A stretch of 64,000 nucleotides of DNA from Lentzea pudingi (GTDB lineage: Bacteria; Actinomycetota; Actinomycetes; Mycobacteriales; Pseudonocardiaceae), in NCBI RefSeq assembly GCF_014646255.1, contig NZ_BMNC01000012.1, positions 1 through 64,000 of the forward strand, written 5' to 3'. Position numbers and translations under genes: made by a program. How positions within the stretch are numbered: position 1 is the first letter of the stretch; every line of letters begins with the position of its first letter. The notes beneath the pieces were generated by a model. The model searched no databases, was not told the origin of the DNA, and worked only from the letters and a program-made list of their open reading frames with translations. This document shows, piece by piece, positions 53,610 through 62,844 of this stretch.

Positions 53610-54281
53610 TCAGGTCAGCCGGTAGCCGTGCGCCGGGCGGTTCGCCATGCCGTACCGCGGCTGCACCTCCGCCTTGCCGATCGTCACCAGGTGCTCCAGG
53701 TACCGGCGGGCACTCACGCGGGACAGTCCCGCCCGGTCCCCGACCTCCTGCGCGGACAGGTCGTTCTCGCTGTCCCGCAACGCATCGGTGACCAGTCGCA
53801 ACGTCACCGCGGACAATCCCTTGGGCATCGCCGGGGAGCGCGGCCGGTGGTGCATCAACGAGTCGACCTCGTCCTGGTCCAGCACCTGCCCGAGCCGCTG
53901 CACCTCGATCCGCTGGGCGAGGTACTCGCGCATCCGGTCCAGGAAAGCGGTCCGCGTGAACGGCTTCACCAGGTAGTTGTCGACACCGCGGGACATGGCC
54001 TGCCGCACGGTCTCCCGTTCGCGGGCCGCCGTCACCGCGATGACGTCCACCGGCGGTCCGCCGCGGGCACGCAGCCGCGAGAGCACCTCCAGCCCGGACA
54101 TGTCGGGCAGGTGGATGTCGAGCAGCACCAGGTCCGGCCGCAACGCCTCCACGGCCCGCAACGCCTCTCCGCCGCGGTGCGCCTCGCCGACCACCTCGAA
54201 CTCCGGCATCGCCTCCAGGAACCCGCGGTGAATTGCCGCCACGGCGAAGTCGTCGTCGACCACGAGCGTCCGGACGCTCAT
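53610..54281 (-). CDS. CitB/DcuR-type response regulator
   Basis: 223 residues from ATG 54281, overlapping the kinase stop (ATGA). The receiver has VVDDD at 7-11, phospho-acceptor Asp 55 (LVLLDIHLPDMSG) and YLVKPF. The C-terminal HTH (LSAQEVGDRAGLSRVSARRY) is of the CitB/DctR type. Together with the adjacent kinase it should sense a carboxylate and activate the divergent tricarboxylate transporter. Confidence 0.92.
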   Translation of the reverse strand: MSVRTLVVDDDFAVAAIHRGFLEAMPEFEVVGEAHRGGEALRAVEALRPDLVLLDIHLPDMSGLEVLSRLRARGGPPVDVIAVTAARERETVRQAMSRGVDNYLVKPFTRTAFLDRMREYLAQRIEVQRLGQVLDQDEVDSLMHHRPRSPAMPKGLSAVTLRLVTDALRDSENDLSAQEVGDRAGLSRVSARRYLEHLVTIGKAEVQPRYGMANRPAHGYRLT

Positions 54282-55849
54282 CGGTTCCCCGTTTCCGGCA
54301 GCCACACGTCGAACGACGCGCCGCCGAGTTCCGAGTCGCTGATCGCCACCCGGCCGCTGCGCCGGGTCACCACCCTCGACACCAAAGCAAGACCTATTCC
54401 CCTGCCGTGCGCGCCCTGGACGTCCTTCGAGCTCACGCCCAGGTCGAAGATGCGGCCGCGTTGCGACTCCGCCACACCCGGTCCGTCGTCGTCCACGACC
54501 ACCCGCACCCCGCTGACCGACGAGCGCACCAGCACCCGCACGGTTCCGCCGGTCTCCACGGCGTCGACGGCGTTGTCGACCAGGTTTCCCAGCACGGTCA
54601 ACGCGTCGTCGCCCGCACGGATGTCGACGGAGCTGCCGGGATCGAGCCGGAGCTCCACACCTCGTTCGTGCGCGGTGGAGGATTTTGCCAGCAACAACGC
54701 CGCGAGCGCGGGATCCGCGTTCGCCCCGTCGATGATGTCGGCCGTGAGCGACCCGGCACCGCCGACCCGTTCGATGTACGCGACGGCGTCCGTGCCGCGA
54801 TCCAGTTCCAGCAGACCACCGATGACGTGCAGGTGGTTCGAGAACTCGTGGGCCTGCGCGCGCAGCACCTCGGTGACGGTGCGCTGGCCGTCGAGCTCGC
54901 GCAACGCGTCGTGCAGCTCGGTCCGGTCGCGCAACGTCAGCACCACACCGACCGCCCGGCCGTCCGTCTTGGCCGTCATCCGGTTCGCGACCAGCACCCG
55001 TTCCCCGGCCAGCACGAGCCGGTCCGCGACGTCGTCGTCGTCCCGGGCCAGGTCCAGCAGGCCGTCGTCGAGGACCTCCGCCGCCGGCCGCCCACTCGGG
55101 TTCTCCGCGAGGCCCAGCAACCGCAGCGCCTCGTCGTTGACCAGCGCGAGCTTCTCCTGGTCGTCCAGGGCGACCACGCCTTCGCGGATGCCGTGCAGCA
55201 TCGCGTCCCTGGTCTCGAGGAGCTGCGCGATCTCCGCGGGTTCGAGCCGGAACGTCCGGCGGCGCACGTGCTGCGTGATCAACGCGGCCCCGAGCACGCC
55301 GACCAGCGCGGCGGCCGCGAGCCAGCCGATCAGCTCCGGCAGGTCCTCGGCGAGGTCGGCGGAGAGCTGGCTCTCCAGGATGCCGACCGACGCCATGCCG
55401 ATGATCCGCCCGTCCGCCGCCCGCACCGGCACCTTCGCGCGGAGCGACGTGCCGAGCGTGCCCGTCTCCGTGCCGACGAAGACCTCACCGGACAACGCCG
55501 ACGTCGGGTCCGTCGACACCCGCTCGCCGATGCGCTTCGGATCGGGGTGGGCGTAGCGGACCCCGTTGTGGTCGGTGACCACCACGTACGTCACGTTGGA
55601 CGCCTTGCGGATCAGTTCGGCCAGCGGCTGGATCGTCGCGGGCGGGTCAACGGAATCGAACGCCTCGATCACCGTGGGTAGCCGCGCCACGCTTTCGGCG
55701 ACGGACAACATCCGGTCTTTGTACGAGTCGCGGATTCGGTCGCTCTGCAGTTTGGCGGCGAGCAGCCCGGCCGCACAGGTGGTCATGAGCACGATGACCA
55801 CCTGCAACGCCAGAAGCAGAGCTCCAAACGAAACAGATCGACGGAACAT
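54278..55849 (-). CDS. CitA/DcuS-type sensor histidine kinase
   Basis: 523 residues. A helix (about 8-32) is followed by an extracytoplasmic PAS/CACHE-like sensor (40-170, with VTYVVVTDHNGVRYAHPDP typical of citrate/fumarate sensors) and a second helix near 175-192. Then comes a cytoplasmic PAS (about 205-310), the H-box AQAHEFSNHLHVIGGLLEL with His 334, and the ATPase domain (VLGNLVDNAVDAVETGG). It likely detects citrate or a related tricarboxylate outside the cell. Confidence 0.93.
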   Translation of the reverse strand: MFRRSVSFGALLLALQVVIVLMTTCAAGLLAAKLQSDRIRDSYKDRMLSVAESVARLPTVIEAFDSVDPPATIQPLAELIRKASNVTYVVVTDHNGVRYAHPDPKRIGERVSTDPTSALSGEVFVGTETGTLGTSLRAKVPVRAADGRIIGMASVGILESQLSADLAEDLPELIGWLAAAALVGVLGAALITQHVRRRTFRLEPAEIAQLLETRDAMLHGIREGVVALDDQEKLALVNDEALRLLGLAENPSGRPAAEVLDDGLLDLARDDDDVADRLVLAGERVLVANRMTAKTDGRAVGVVLTLRDRTELHDALRELDGQRTVTEVLRAQAHEFSNHLHVIGGLLELDRGTDAVAYIERVGGAGSLTADIIDGANADPALAALLLAKSSTAHERGVELRLDPGSSVDIRAGDDALTVLGNLVDNAVDAVETGGTVRVLVRSSVSGVRVVVDDDGPGVAESQRGRIFDLGVSSKDVQGAHGRGIGLALVSRVVTRRSGRVAISDSELGGASFDVWLPETGNR

Positions 55850-55990
55850 GATGGGAATTCTGACGCATCAGCTGTGAAACAGGTCACGAACTAAACGACC
55901 AATACGGAACTTACGACCTAACCCTTACGGGTCTTCCGGCAGTTACCTAGCGTCCCCGCCCAACGTTCGCGACGAAGCGAGGAGTCCTCG

Positions 55991-56965
55991 ATGGGTACGG
56001 CCTGGAGACGAGCAGTGGCGGTCGCCGCTGCTGGACTGGTGCTCGCCGGATGCGGTCAGGGGGCGAAGAGCGCGAGCGGCGGTGACTCCATCGCGAAGCT
56101 GGAGATCATGGCGCCCGCCGACCCCGGTGGCGGCTGGGACCAGACGGCGCGGTCGATGCAGGCGGCGGTGAGCGGTGCGAAGCTCGCGAACTCGGTGCAG
56201 GTCAGCAACGTCGGCGGGGCCGGCGGCACGGTCGGCCTGCAGAAGCTGCTCAACGAGCGCTCCGAGTCGTTCCTCATGATCACCGGCCTGGTCATGGTCG
56301 GCGCGGTGGAGACCAACGCGTCGCCGGCCCGCCTCGAGGAGACCACGCCGATCGCGCGCCTGACGGCCGAGGACGAGGTCGTCGTCGTGCCGGCCGACTC
56401 GCCGCACAAGACGATCGACGACCTCCTGGCCGCCGTCGCCGACAAGGGCAAGGGCGTCTCGATCACCGGCGGTTCGGCCGGCGGCACCGACCACATCCTC
56501 GCCGGGATGCTGCTCAAGGCGAAGAACATCGCCCCGGACAAGCTGAACTACGTGCCGTACTCCGGTGGTGGTGAGTCGCTGGCGGCGCTGCTGGGCAAGA
56601 AGGTCGACGCGGGCATCTCCGGCGTCGGCGAGTACAAGGAGCAGATCAAGGCGGGCAAGCTGCGCGCGCTGGGCACGTCCGGCCCGAACCCGGTCCCCGA
56701 CCTGAACGTGCCGACGTTCAAGGAACTGGGCGTCGAGCTGATCAACTGGCGTGGCGTCGTGGCGCCCGCGTCGATCTCGGCCGAGGCCAAGACCAAGCTG
56801 ACCAAGCTCGTCACCGACATGCACGCGAGCCAGCAGTGGAAGGACGAGCTGTCCAAGAAGGGCTGGACGGACACGTTCCTGACCGGCGCCGAGTTCTCCA
56901 CGTTCATGGCCAAGGAGATCGGTCGTGTGAAGCCCGCACTGCAGGACATCGGGCTCGTCAAGTGA
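55991..56965 (+). CDS. tctC: Tripartite tricarboxylate transporter substrate-binding lipoprotein TctC
   Basis: 324 residues with a lipobox VLAGC (lipid-Cys 21). The body has the TctC/Bug pattern: EIMAPADPGGGWDQTARSMQ, NVGGAGGTVGLQKL, SITGGSAGGTDHI, VPYSGGGESLAALLGKKVDA. It binds the carboxylate outside the membrane and hands it to TctAB. GAGGAG lies upstream of the ATG. The downstream gene overlaps (GTGA). Confidence 0.93.
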   Translation: MGTAWRRAVAVAAAGLVLAGCGQGAKSASGGDSIAKLEIMAPADPGGGWDQTARSMQAAVSGAKLANSVQVSNVGGAGGTVGLQKLLNERSESFLMITGLVMVGAVETNASPARLEETTPIARLTAEDEVVVVPADSPHKTIDDLLAAVADKGKGVSITGGSAGGTDHILAGMLLKAKNIAPDKLNYVPYSGGGESLAALLGKKVDAGISGVGEYKEQIKAGKLRALGTSGPNPVPDLNVPTFKELGVELINWRGVVAPASISAEAKTKLTKLVTDMHASQQWKDELSKKGWTDTFLTGAEFSTFMAKEIGRVKPALQDIGLVK

Positions 56966-57453
56966 TTGCTGCAAAAGTCGAGGAGTACGCGTTCGGCGGT
57001 CTGGTCGCGGCGGTCGGGGTCTTCACCCTGGTCGACGCGACCACGATCGCCGGGCGCGACGACAACGTCGTAGGACCACGCGCGTTCCCTTACGCCGTGG
57101 GGATTCTGCTCGTCGTGACGGGCATCGCGGCCATCATCGCGACGGCGCGCGGAAAGCTCGGCCAGGCCGAGGACGCCGAGGACGTCGACGAGAACGTCCG
57201 CACCGACTGGCTCACCGTGGCCAAGCTGGTGGCCGTGCTGGTCGCGCACCTGGTGCTGATCGACGTGATCGGCTGGCCGGTGGCGGCAGCGCTGCTGTTC
57301 TTCGGCGCGGCCTGGACGCTGGGCGCGACCTGGTGGCGGGCGCTGCCGATCGCGGTGGTGCTGGCGCTGGTCGTGCAGGTGGTGTTCGCGTACGGCCTGG
57401 GCCTGTCGCTGCCCGCCGGGATCTTCGAAGGGGTGCCGTTCCTCGATGGATAG
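56962..57453 (+). CDS. tctB: Tripartite tricarboxylate transporter small membrane subunit TctB
   Basis: 163 residues from GTG 56962, overlapping the tctC stop. Four helices in the TctB arrangement with the conserved [19 protein letters not shown] early and a central acidic loop ([14 protein letters not shown]). It forms the membrane complex with TctA. It overlaps tctA by 8 bases. Confidence 0.9.
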   Translation: MIAAKVEEYAFGGLVAAVGVFTLVDATTIAGRDDNVVGPRAFPYAVGILLVVTGIAAIIATARGKLGQAEDAEDVDENVRTDWLTVAKLVAVLVAHLVLIDVIGWPVAAALLFFGAAWTLGATWWRALPIAVVLALVVQVVFAYGLGLSLPAGIFEGVPFLDG

Positions 57454-58942
57454 CATCACCATGCTGATGGAGGGCTTCGCGACGGCCGCGCAGCCCGAAT
57501 ACCTGCTGTACGCGCTGCTGGGCGTCACGCTCGGCACTGCCGTCGGTGTGCTGCCGGGCATCGGACCGGCGATGACGGTGGCGTTGCTGCTGCCGCTGAC
57601 CTACACGCTGGAACCGACCGCGGCGCTGATCATCTTCGCCGGCATCTACTACGGCGGCATGTACGGCGGCTCGACGACGTCGATCCTGCTGAACACACCG
57701 GGCGAGTCCGCGTCCATCGTCACCGCCTTAGAGGGCAACAAGATGGCCAAGGCGGGGCGCGGTGCCGCCGCGCTCGCGACGGCGGCCATCGGCTCGTTCG
57801 TGGCGGGCACGATCGCCACGGTGCTGCTCACGCTCCTGGCGCCGGCCATCGCGGACGTCGCGGTCAAGCTCGGCCCCGCCGACTACGTGGCGCTGATGGT
57901 GGTGGCGTTCACGACGGTCGCCGCGTTGCTCGGGTCCTCCCCCGTGCGCGGCCTGGCGTCGCTGGGGCTCGGCCTGTTCATCGGGCTCGTCGGCACCGAC
58001 ACGCTGACCGGCCAGCAACGGTTCACGCTCGGCATCACGACGATGGCCGACGGCATCGACGTCGTCGTGGTCGCGGTCGGCGTGTTCGCGGTCGGCGAGG
58101 CGCTGTACGTGGCGTCGCGGCTGCGGCACGGGCCGATCGAGGTCATCCCCGTGGGCGGCAGGTGGATGACGGGCGAGTTCTGGAAGCGCTCGTGGAAGCC
58201 GTGGCTGCGCGGCACGTTCATCGGCTTCCCGATCGGCACCGTGCCGGCCGGTGGCGCGGACGTGTCGACGTTCCTGTCGTACGCGGCGGAGAAGAAGCTC
58301 TCGAAGCGGCCCGAGGAGTTCGGCAAGGGCGCGATCGAGGGCGTGGCGGGTCCGGAGGCGGCCAACAACGCCGCCGCGGCAGGCGTTCTCGTGCCGTTGC
58401 TGACTCTCGGGCTCCCCACCACGGCCACCGCGGCGGTGATCGTGGCGGCGTTCCAGAGCTACGGCATCCAGCCGGGTCCGTTGCTGTTCACCAACAACGG
58501 CCCGATGGTGTGGGCGCTGATCGCGTCGCTCTACATCGGCAACGTGATGCTGCTGGTGCTGAACCTGCCGCTGGTGAAGATCTGGGTGAAGGTGCTGCAG
58601 ATCCCGCGGCCGTACCTCTACGCGGGCATCCTGCTGTTCGCGGCGCTGGGCACCTACGCGGTGAACTTCGTCGTGGACGACCTGATCGTGCTGCTGATCA
58701 TCGGTGTGATCGGTTTCTTCATGCGGCGCCACGGTTATCCGGTCGCGCCGCTGGTCGTCGGCCTGATCCTCGGGCCGATGACGGAGGAGCAGGTCCGGCG
58801 CACGCTGCAGATCAGCGAGGGCGACCTCAGCGCGTTGGTGACGAGCCCGTTCGCGGCGGTCGCCTACAGCGTTCTGGCCGTGTTGCTGGTGGTGGCGGTG
58901 GCGCTTCGGTTGCGCCGCAGGAAGTCCGAAGTGACGGTCTAA
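57446..58942 (+). CDS. tctA: Tripartite tricarboxylate transporter large membrane subunit TctA
   Basis: 498 residues, about twelve helices. The two signature stretches are [20 protein letters not shown] and [18 protein letters not shown] followed by NTPGESAS. A second repeat near 265 has [20 protein letters not shown]. It is the ion-coupled permease that moves the carboxylate. Its stop overlaps that of the convergent TetR gene. Confidence 0.93.
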   Translation: MDSITMLMEGFATAAQPEYLLYALLGVTLGTAVGVLPGIGPAMTVALLLPLTYTLEPTAALIIFAGIYYGGMYGGSTTSILLNTPGESASIVTALEGNKMAKAGRGAAALATAAIGSFVAGTIATVLLTLLAPAIADVAVKLGPADYVALMVVAFTTVAALLGSSPVRGLASLGLGLFIGLVGTDTLTGQQRFTLGITTMADGIDVVVVAVGVFAVGEALYVASRLRHGPIEVIPVGGRWMTGEFWKRSWKPWLRGTFIGFPIGTVPAGGADVSTFLSYAAEKKLSKRPEEFGKGAIEGVAGPEAANNAAAAGVLVPLLTLGLPTTATAAVIVAAFQSYGIQPGPLLFTNNGPMVWALIASLYIGNVMLLVLNLPLVKIWVKVLQIPRPYLYAGILLFAALGTYAVNFVVDDLIVLLIIGVIGFFMRRHGYPVAPLVVGLILGPMTEEQVRRTLQISEGDLSALVTSPFAAVAYSVLAVLLVVAVALRLRRRKSEVTV

Positions 58943-59526
58943 CCGCGCACGGCGGCAAGCGCCTGTTCGTACAGCTCGAACGCATCGGCCTTGCCGCCGT
59001 GACGGACCCACAGTTCCGTCGCGGTGTCGACGCACGCGAACACCGTGGCGATGACGCCCATCGCGCGGGCGTCCGGGATCTCACCGGACTCGATGCCCAT
59101 CCGCTTCTCGATCGCGGGCACGAGCGCCCGCTGCCACCTCAGCCGCTTCTCGAAGTACCGGGAGCGCAGAGGCGGGTTCGCGAAGATCAGCGTGGAGATC
59201 TCCAGCACCCGCTGCGGCGTGTGGTCCGAGGCCGTGAGGATCGTGGTGAACCCGGCCCGCAGAGCGTCCCAAGTGGACGCTGCGGAATCATGCGCCTCGA
59301 CGGTGGCGACGAGCAGGTCGCCCAGCGCCTCCTGGTCACCGCAGACCAGGTCTTCCTTCGTGCCGAAGTAGCGGAACAACGAGCGCTGCGACACACCGGC
59401 CCGTGCGGCGACCTGGGCCATCGTGGTCGCCTCGTAGCCCTGCTCGGCGAACAACGCCAGCGCCGTCTCGACGATCTCGGCGACCACGGCCTGACGCGAC
59501 CGGTCCCACAGCGTCGCCTTCTCCAT
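58939..59526 (-). CDS. TetR-family transcriptional regulator
   Basis: 195 residues from ATG 59526. N-terminal [43 protein letters not shown]. The C-terminal ligand domain has the pattern [20 protein letters not shown] common in mycofactocin/MftR-like and related regulators. It lies 70 bases downstream of an SDR gene on the same strand, which it may control. Confidence 0.9.
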   Translation of the reverse strand: MEKATLWDRSRQAVVAEIVETALALFAEQGYEATTMAQVAARAGVSQRSLFRYFGTKEDLVCGDQEALGDLLVATVEAHDSAASTWDALRAGFTTILTASDHTPQRVLEISTLIFANPPLRSRYFEKRLRWQRALVPAIEKRMGIESGEIPDARAMGVIATVFACVDTATELWVRHGGKADAFELYEQALAAVRG

Positions 59527-59596
59527 GGACCCCACTCTAGAGGCGTGGCTCAGAACGTTGCCGGTGTGTTCGTGGTCAGACGGGTGTGTCGCGGCA

Positions 59597-60388
59597 CTAG
59601 CTCTGTCGCACCATCCGGCCGACCATCCTGGCGCCCATCGCACGCGAGGCGAAATGGCGTCCGGCGAACGCCAGCACCCGGTTCATCCGGCCCGAGATGA
59701 CGCCGACGGGCGTGACCCTCTTGTCCAGCGCGCGCAACGCGGTCGCGACGACCTCGCCGGCGGTCTGCATCCGCGTTCCCCCGGCCATCTCCTCGCTGCC
59801 GGCGACCTCGAAGAACTCGGTGCGCGTCGCGCCGGGTGACAGCACCATGACGCGCAGGCCCGTGCCGCGCGACTCGACCCACAGCCCCTCGGTGAAGCTC
59901 ACCACGAAGGCCTTCGTCGCGCCGTAGACCGACGACCAGGGCGTCGCCTGGTAGGCCGCCATGCTCGCCACGTTCACGAGGAAGCCGTGTCCCTTGGCGC
60001 GCAACGGTTCGATGAACGCCCTGCTGATCTCGACCACGGCGTTGACGTCGACCGCTACCTCTTGCCGCAGCCGCTCGGGCTCCTCCTCGTGGAACGCGCC
60101 GAAGTTCGCGAACCCGGCGTTGTTCACGACACTGGTGACGCCGAACTCGGCGACCTCCGCCGCCAGCCTCTCTCCGACGCCCGGCTGGGCCAAGTCCGCG
60201 GCCACGACGTGCACGGTCACGCCGTGCGCGACCCGCAGTTCCCCGGCCAGCTCCTCCAGCCGGTCCTTGCGGCGCGCGACCAGCACCAGGCCCGATCCGC
60301 GCGCCGCCAACCGCCGCGCGAACTCCGCGCCGATGCCCGAACTGGCGCCGGTGACCAGCACCATCTGCTTCCCGAAGTCGACTCCCAT
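59597..60388 (-). CDS. Short-chain dehydrogenase/reductase
   Basis: 263 residues from ATG 60388. Cofactor motif TGASSGIG (about 12-19), VNNAGFANFG and the catalytic YGATK (Ser-Tyr-Lys set with VNVASMA before it) are intact. Arg residues after the second strand (ARRKDR) suggest NADP preference. The C-terminal extension with RALDKRVTPVGVISGRMNRV matches the DltE-like classical SDRs found beside TetR regulators. Substrate unknown. Confidence 0.9.
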   Translation of the reverse strand: MGVDFGKQMVLVTGASSGIGAEFARRLAARGSGLVLVARRKDRLEELAGELRVAHGVTVHVVAADLAQPGVGERLAAEVAEFGVTSVVNNAGFANFGAFHEEEPERLRQEVAVDVNAVVEISRAFIEPLRAKGHGFLVNVASMAAYQATPWSSVYGATKAFVVSFTEGLWVESRGTGLRVMVLSPGATRTEFFEVAGSEEMAGGTRMQTAGEVVATALRALDKRVTPVGVISGRMNRVLAFAGRHFASRAMGARMVGRMVRQS

Positions 60389-60462
60389 GCCGACACCGTA
60401 CGCCACGCTGGCAGTCGCTGCCAACCTGTCGCAATCTGACTCAAGAACTAGGATCCGGCTCT

Positions 60463-60479
60463 TTCTGCTCCTAGCAGAA
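60463..60479. promoter_or_regulatory. Putative PopR operator upstream of its own gene
   Basis: TTCTGCTCCTAGCAGAA: perfect 7-bp arms around CCT, equivalent to TCTGC-N5-GCAGA. It lies 41 bases before the regulator ATG. The same core recurs upstream of the clpP pair, and it resembles the TCTGCC-N3-GGCAGA site I recall for Streptomyces PopR. Confidence 0.65.
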
Positions 60480-60519
60480 CGGCCCTTTGCGGTAGCCGGG
60501 CTGCTGTCACCATGACGAC

Positions 60520-60867
60520 ATGGCGGAGATCCTGGACTTCAAGCGCACTCCGGAACCCCTGTGGCGGGAAGCCCTGGGTCGCAAGCTGCGCGAGACGCGG
60601 GAGGAGCGCGGCGATCGGCTGGTCGACGTGGCCGACCGGGCGGGCATCTCGGTGCAGTACCTGTCCGAGATCGAACGCGGCCGCAAGGAGCCGTCGAGCG
60701 AGATGATCGCGGCGGTCGCCGGTGCGCTGGGCATCGACCTGGCCGACCTGCTGGTCGGGGTCGCCGGCCAGGTCCGCCACCTCCGCGTCCAGCAGGTCAG
60801 CCACTTCCACACCTCGCGCCCGACGGGTCGTCCGTCCGGTCCCGTGGCCATGGCCTTCGCCGCTTAG
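60520..60867 (+). CDS. popR: PopR/ClgR-like XRE regulator of the adjacent clpP genes
   Basis: 115 residues. The XRE HTH spans about 15-75 (WREALGRKLRETREERGDRL, VADRAGISVQYLSEIERGRK, EPSSEMIAAVAGALGIDLAD). After it comes a short tail ending VAMAFAA. A C-terminal Ala-Ala is the degradation signal by which PopR and ClgR of actinomycetes are turned over by Clp proteases. The stop overlaps the convergent clpP stop by 4 bp. It probably represses the two clpP genes and itself through the shared palindrome, and is relieved of repression when it is stabilised or degraded. Confidence 0.8.
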   Translation: MAEILDFKRTPEPLWREALGRKLRETREERGDRLVDVADRAGISVQYLSEIERGRKEPSSEMIAAVAGALGIDLADLLVGVAGQVRHLRVQQVSHFHTSRPTGRPSGPVAMAFAA

Positions 60868-61454
60868 GCGCGCTGGTCCAGCACCTGGTCCACGAGTCCG
60901 TACTCGACGGCGCCCGGTGCGTCGAACACGCGGTCCCGGTCGGTGTCGTGGCGCAGTTCGGCCACGGTCCGGCCGGTGTGCCGGGCCAGGATCGCCTCCA
61001 GCTGCGTGCGCACCCGCACCACCTCGTCCGCCGCGAGGATGAGGTCCGGGATCGTGCCGCGTCCCTGCGCCGCGGGCTGGTGCAGCACGACGCGGGAGTG
61101 CGGCAGCACGGACCGGCGTCCCTCCGCGCCCGCGGCCAGCAGCACGGCACCCGCCGCCACCGCCTGCCCCACGCACGTCGTGGCGACCGGGGCCTTGATG
61201 TAGCGCATGGTGTCGTAGAGCGCGAGCATCGCGGACGGGTCGCCGCCCTCGCAGTTGATGTAGAGGTTGATCTCCAGGTCCGGGTTGTCGGCCTCGAGGT
61301 GGAACAGTTGCGCGATCAGCGCGTTGGCGACGCCGGAGTCGATCCCGGTGCCCAGGTAGACGATCCGCTCGGACAGCAGGTGCGAGTAGACGTCCATGAC
61401 CCGCTCGCCACGGGCGTCCCTCGTGATGACGTTGGGAATGGTGTAGGTGCTCAT
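60864..61454 (-). CDS. ClpP-like subunit with Ala in place of the catalytic Ser
   Basis: 196 residues from ATG 61454. The fold is clearly ClpP: INLYINCEGGDPSAMLALYD, LPHSRVVLHQP with His 125, and EYGLVDQVL carrying the third-triad Asp. The nucleophile segment, normally GQAASMGA, reads GQAVAAGA, with Ala 100 at the Ser position (codon GCG). The Ser-to-His spacing of 25 is kept. It should be proteolytically dead alone, comparable to ClpR subunits of cyanobacteria and plastids, and presumably assembles with the active ClpP encoded directly upstream (4-bp overlap). Confidence 0.88.
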   Translation of the reverse strand: MSTYTIPNVITRDARGERVMDVYSHLLSERIVYLGTGIDSGVANALIAQLFHLEADNPDLEINLYINCEGGDPSAMLALYDTMRYIKAPVATTCVGQAVAAGAVLLAAGAEGRRSVLPHSRVVLHQPAAQGRGTIPDLILAADEVVRVRTQLEAILARHTGRTVAELRHDTDRDRVFDAPGAVEYGLVDQVLDQRA

Positions 61455-62065
61455 GCGACGGCTCCCGAGTGCAGTCCCAGCTTGTGCATGCGGACGGGGA
61501 CGACCTGCCCGAGGTCGGTGACGACGTGGTCGATGAACCCGTACTCGCGGGCCTGCTCGGTGGTGAACCACCTGTCGTGCAACGAGTCCGTGAAGATCCG
61601 GTCGAACGGCTGCCCGGTGTCCTGCGCGATCAGGCCGAGCACGGTGTCCCTGGTGTGGCGCAGGTCGTCCGCCTGCACCTCCACCTCGACGGCACTGCCA
61701 CCGATGCCCGCACTCCCCTGGTGCATCAGGATCCGCGCGTGCGGCAACGCGAACCGCTTGCCCGGCGTACCCGCCGACAGCAGGAACTGCCCGGCGCTGC
61801 AGGCGAGTCCGAGCGCAAGCGTCGCCACGTCGCACGGCACGAGCCGCATCACGTCGCGGATGGCCAGCATCGAGGGCACCGACCCACCCGGCGAGTTGAT
61901 CCACAGGGCGATGTCCTGCCGCGGGTCCTCACTCGCCAGCGACAGCATCTGGGTCGCCAGCACCGTGCCGTTGTCGTCGTCGAGCGCGCCGTCGAGAATC
62001 AGCACCCGCTGACCGAAGAACCGTTCTCGCAGCCCTGGGCTGAAGAGCTTCTCGCTGTTCGTCAT
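61451..62065 (-). CDS. clpP: ATP-dependent Clp protease proteolytic subunit (active)
   Basis: 204 residues. Triad: Ser 90 in GLACSAGQF, His 115 in ILMHQG, Asp in EYGFIDHV. INSPGGSVPSMLAIRD and TGQPFDRIFTDSLHDRWFT also match the family. First gene of the clpP pair; its stop overlaps the second ATG. Pairing with a PopR-like gene suggests the clpP3-clpP4 type accessory locus rather than the essential clpP1P2 beside clpX. Regulated by the palindrome at 62108-62122. Confidence 0.92.
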   Translation of the reverse strand: MTNSEKLFSPGLRERFFGQRVLILDGALDDDNGTVLATQMLSLASEDPRQDIALWINSPGGSVPSMLAIRDVMRLVPCDVATLALGLACSAGQFLLSAGTPGKRFALPHARILMHQGSAGIGGSAVEVEVQADDLRHTRDTVLGLIAQDTGQPFDRIFTDSLHDRWFTTEQAREYGFIDHVVTDLGQVVPVRMHKLGLHSGAVA

Positions 62066-62107
62066 GGCACCGACGATGCCGTTCAGCGGACCGGGTCCGC
62101 CGCTTTC

Positions 62108-62122
62108 TCTGCTGTCGGCAGA
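62108..62122. promoter_or_regulatory. Putative PopR operator upstream of the clpP pair
   Basis: TCTGC-TGTCG-GCAGA, 43 bases upstream of the clpP ATG. It has the same core and spacing as the palindrome upstream of the convergent PopR-like gene, supporting common control. Confidence 0.65.
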
Positions 62123-62139
62123 TCAGCTCACAGCAGCCT

Positions 62140-62844
62140 TCACACGGCCAGCACGCGCTCATAGGTGGGAGACACCGGCTCGTCGTCATCGTGCCGCACC
62201 ACAACGCCTTGTGCCTCGACCCACGAGTGGAACGTCAACGGATCGCGCGAGTGCCCGAAGCACCAGTCCAGTCCGAGCCCTCGCAAGGCCCCGAGCAGCA
62301 CCGTGGTCAGCGACAGCTCCATGCACGCCACCCGCCCGGGGAACCAGTGGCTCACCGCGTGCACGTCCCGCAACACGGCAGAACCTTCGGGCTCCGTTGC
62401 CGGACAGCGGGCCAGTCTCCGCTTGAGCCGCAGCACGAAGGCGATCGCCCAACTCAACGGCAATCGCAGCAGCACAACGGAAACAAGCAGGCAGGCGGTC
62501 GTCAGCACCCTTCTGCCCAACGGCATCGCCACACTTCGCCACTCGGGCAACGCGATCGGCACCCCACCGGCCCGCCGCGCCAGCCGCAGGAGGTCCCGTT
62601 CGACGAGTTCGGTGACCAGCCGGTCCACATCGGCGCGTAGAACATCGACCTCTACCCTGGGAAAGCGCGATTTCAGCGCTGTCACCGCACTACCGAGGTC
62701 CCCTGAACGCCGGAGCTCGTCGAACACCACCCGCCCCGTGGCGTTGAGCAGGTGCCACTGCCCGGTGTACGTGTTGAGCACGACCATGTCTCCGCGTCCA
62801 CCGGGCCGTACGTGCACGGTGGAAGGGACGACGAAATCAGGCAT
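62140..62844 (-). CDS. PqqD-B2 fusion: lasso-peptide-type leader recognition and protease
   Basis: 234 residues from ATG 62844, preceded by GGAGGTG at ideal distance; a GTG at 62853 falls inside that site. The N-terminal ~90 residues form a PqqD-like RRE that binds precursor leaders (LNTYTGQWHLLNATGRVVFD). After a hydrophobic stretch (110-140) the B2 transglutaminase-like protease follows with Cys 174 (RVACMELSL) and His 206 (FHSWVE). It would excise the leader before macrolactam formation. The ATG lies inside the end of the cyclase gene, so the two are coupled. Confidence 0.85.
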   Translation of the reverse strand: MPDFVVPSTVHVRPGGRGDMVVLNTYTGQWHLLNATGRVVFDELRRSGDLGSAVTALKSRFPRVEVDVLRADVDRLVTELVERDLLRLARRAGGVPIALPEWRSVAMPLGRRVLTTACLLVSVVLLRLPLSWAIAFVLRLKRRLARCPATEPEGSAVLRDVHAVSHWFPGRVACMELSLTTVLLGALRGLGLDWCFGHSRDPLTFHSWVEAQGVVVRHDDDEPVSPTYERVLAV

